Of a stretch of DNA of 5,663 nucleotides, positions 5,468 to 5,663 are shown in pieces. The first letter of the stretch is position 1. Each line of letters opens with the position of its first letter. Location: NCBI GenBank assembly GCA_003647095.1, contig QMME01000287.1, positions 1-5,663 on the forward strand. Direction: 5' to 3'. The position numbers and the translations under genes were made by a program. The notes under the pieces are model-generated. The model saw nothing but the letters and a program-made list of their open reading frames with translations. It made no database searches and was not told where the DNA came from. This DNA comes from Deltaproteobacteria bacterium (GTDB lineage: Bacteria; Myxococcota; B64-G9).

Positions 5468-5663
5468 CCGGCCAACTCCTCGGCTACATTGGCGTTTTCG
5501 CAATCGTGTCAGCTGCTGCTGTCAAAGTCGGGACGTGGCCCGAACCTTCAACCTGACATTTCACCTGTCGAAATTTCGGACATCTCGACGTGTCAACAAC
5601 AAGTTGCCCGCAGCGTCGTACCACACCGAAGCGTCACAAGGTAAATCGCGGGTTGCTGGTCCG
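5468..5663. other. Region downstream of transposase remnant B, probable element end, no gene seen
   Basis: No supported reading frame lies in these ~196 bases. CTGTCAAAGTCGGG at about 5519-5532 resembles the kind of terminal sequence found after IS1634-type transposase genes, so the end of element B may lie near 5532. This cannot be confirmed, because the opposite end of that element is not in the window. A cluster of short palindromes follows at 5569-5594. Confidence 0.35.
5569..5594. repeat. Palindrome plus short inverted repeat
   Basis: CGAAATTTCG at 5569-5578 is a perfect 10-bp palindrome. It is followed directly by GACA / TGTC with an 8-nt spacer at 5579-5594. This could be an operator-like site or a remnant of an element end. 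No gene is close enough to say which, and short palindromes of this size can occur by chance. Confidence 0.3.

Noticed and set aside
1..5663. CRISPR array, tRNA genes, toxin-antitoxin pair or phage-defence system
   Set aside because: I looked on both strands and saw no regularly spaced repeats, no tRNA cloverleaf sequence and no gene pair of that kind; the only repeats are transposon-end motifs and short palindromes.

Overview
The window is a GC-rich stretch of bacterial chromosome that looks like an insertion-sequence graveyard around one intact cargo-like gene. The codon use, the transposase families and the lipoprotein lipobox point to a high-GC bacterium, probably proteobacterial. I cannot place it more precisely, because no rRNA, tRNA or lineage-specific housekeeping gene is present.

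Left part (1-726): the minus strand carries the C-terminal part of a Mut7-C type zinc-ribbon protein that runs off the left edge. Its upstream half is not recognisable, and it abuts a short plus-strand remnant that resembles the N-terminus of an IS91-family transposase (about 354-476). Two small hairpins lie between them. From 477 to 726 I see no gene.

Centre-left (727-2345): one complete gene on the minus strand encodes a 427-residue lipoprotein serpin. It has a full inhibitory hinge and a reactive loop that aligns without gaps to human alpha-1-antitrypsin (P1 Met). Further upstream on the same strand is a 37-codon ORF with a strong Shine-Dalgarno sequence but no recognisable product.

Right part (2347-5663): the plus strand is a nest of insertion sequences. 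An IS21-like element has lost its left end and the DNA-binding N-terminus of IstA, but keeps the IstA DDE core, a complete istB and a right end with two imperfect repeats. Its right end sits directly against the interior of a different transposase (IS1634/IS4-like, called A here), which is also frameshifted in a C run. Fragment A is in turn joined to the C-terminal half of a second, different IS1634-like transposase (B). The 313-codon ORF across this region is therefore an artefact of two transposase remnants plus an out-of-frame middle.

Functionally, only the serpin and istB look intact. The serpin would act in the cell envelope against serine proteases. The transposition genes are mostly dead, although IstB could still be made. 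I see no CRISPR array, RNA gene, toxin-antitoxin pair or defence cassette.
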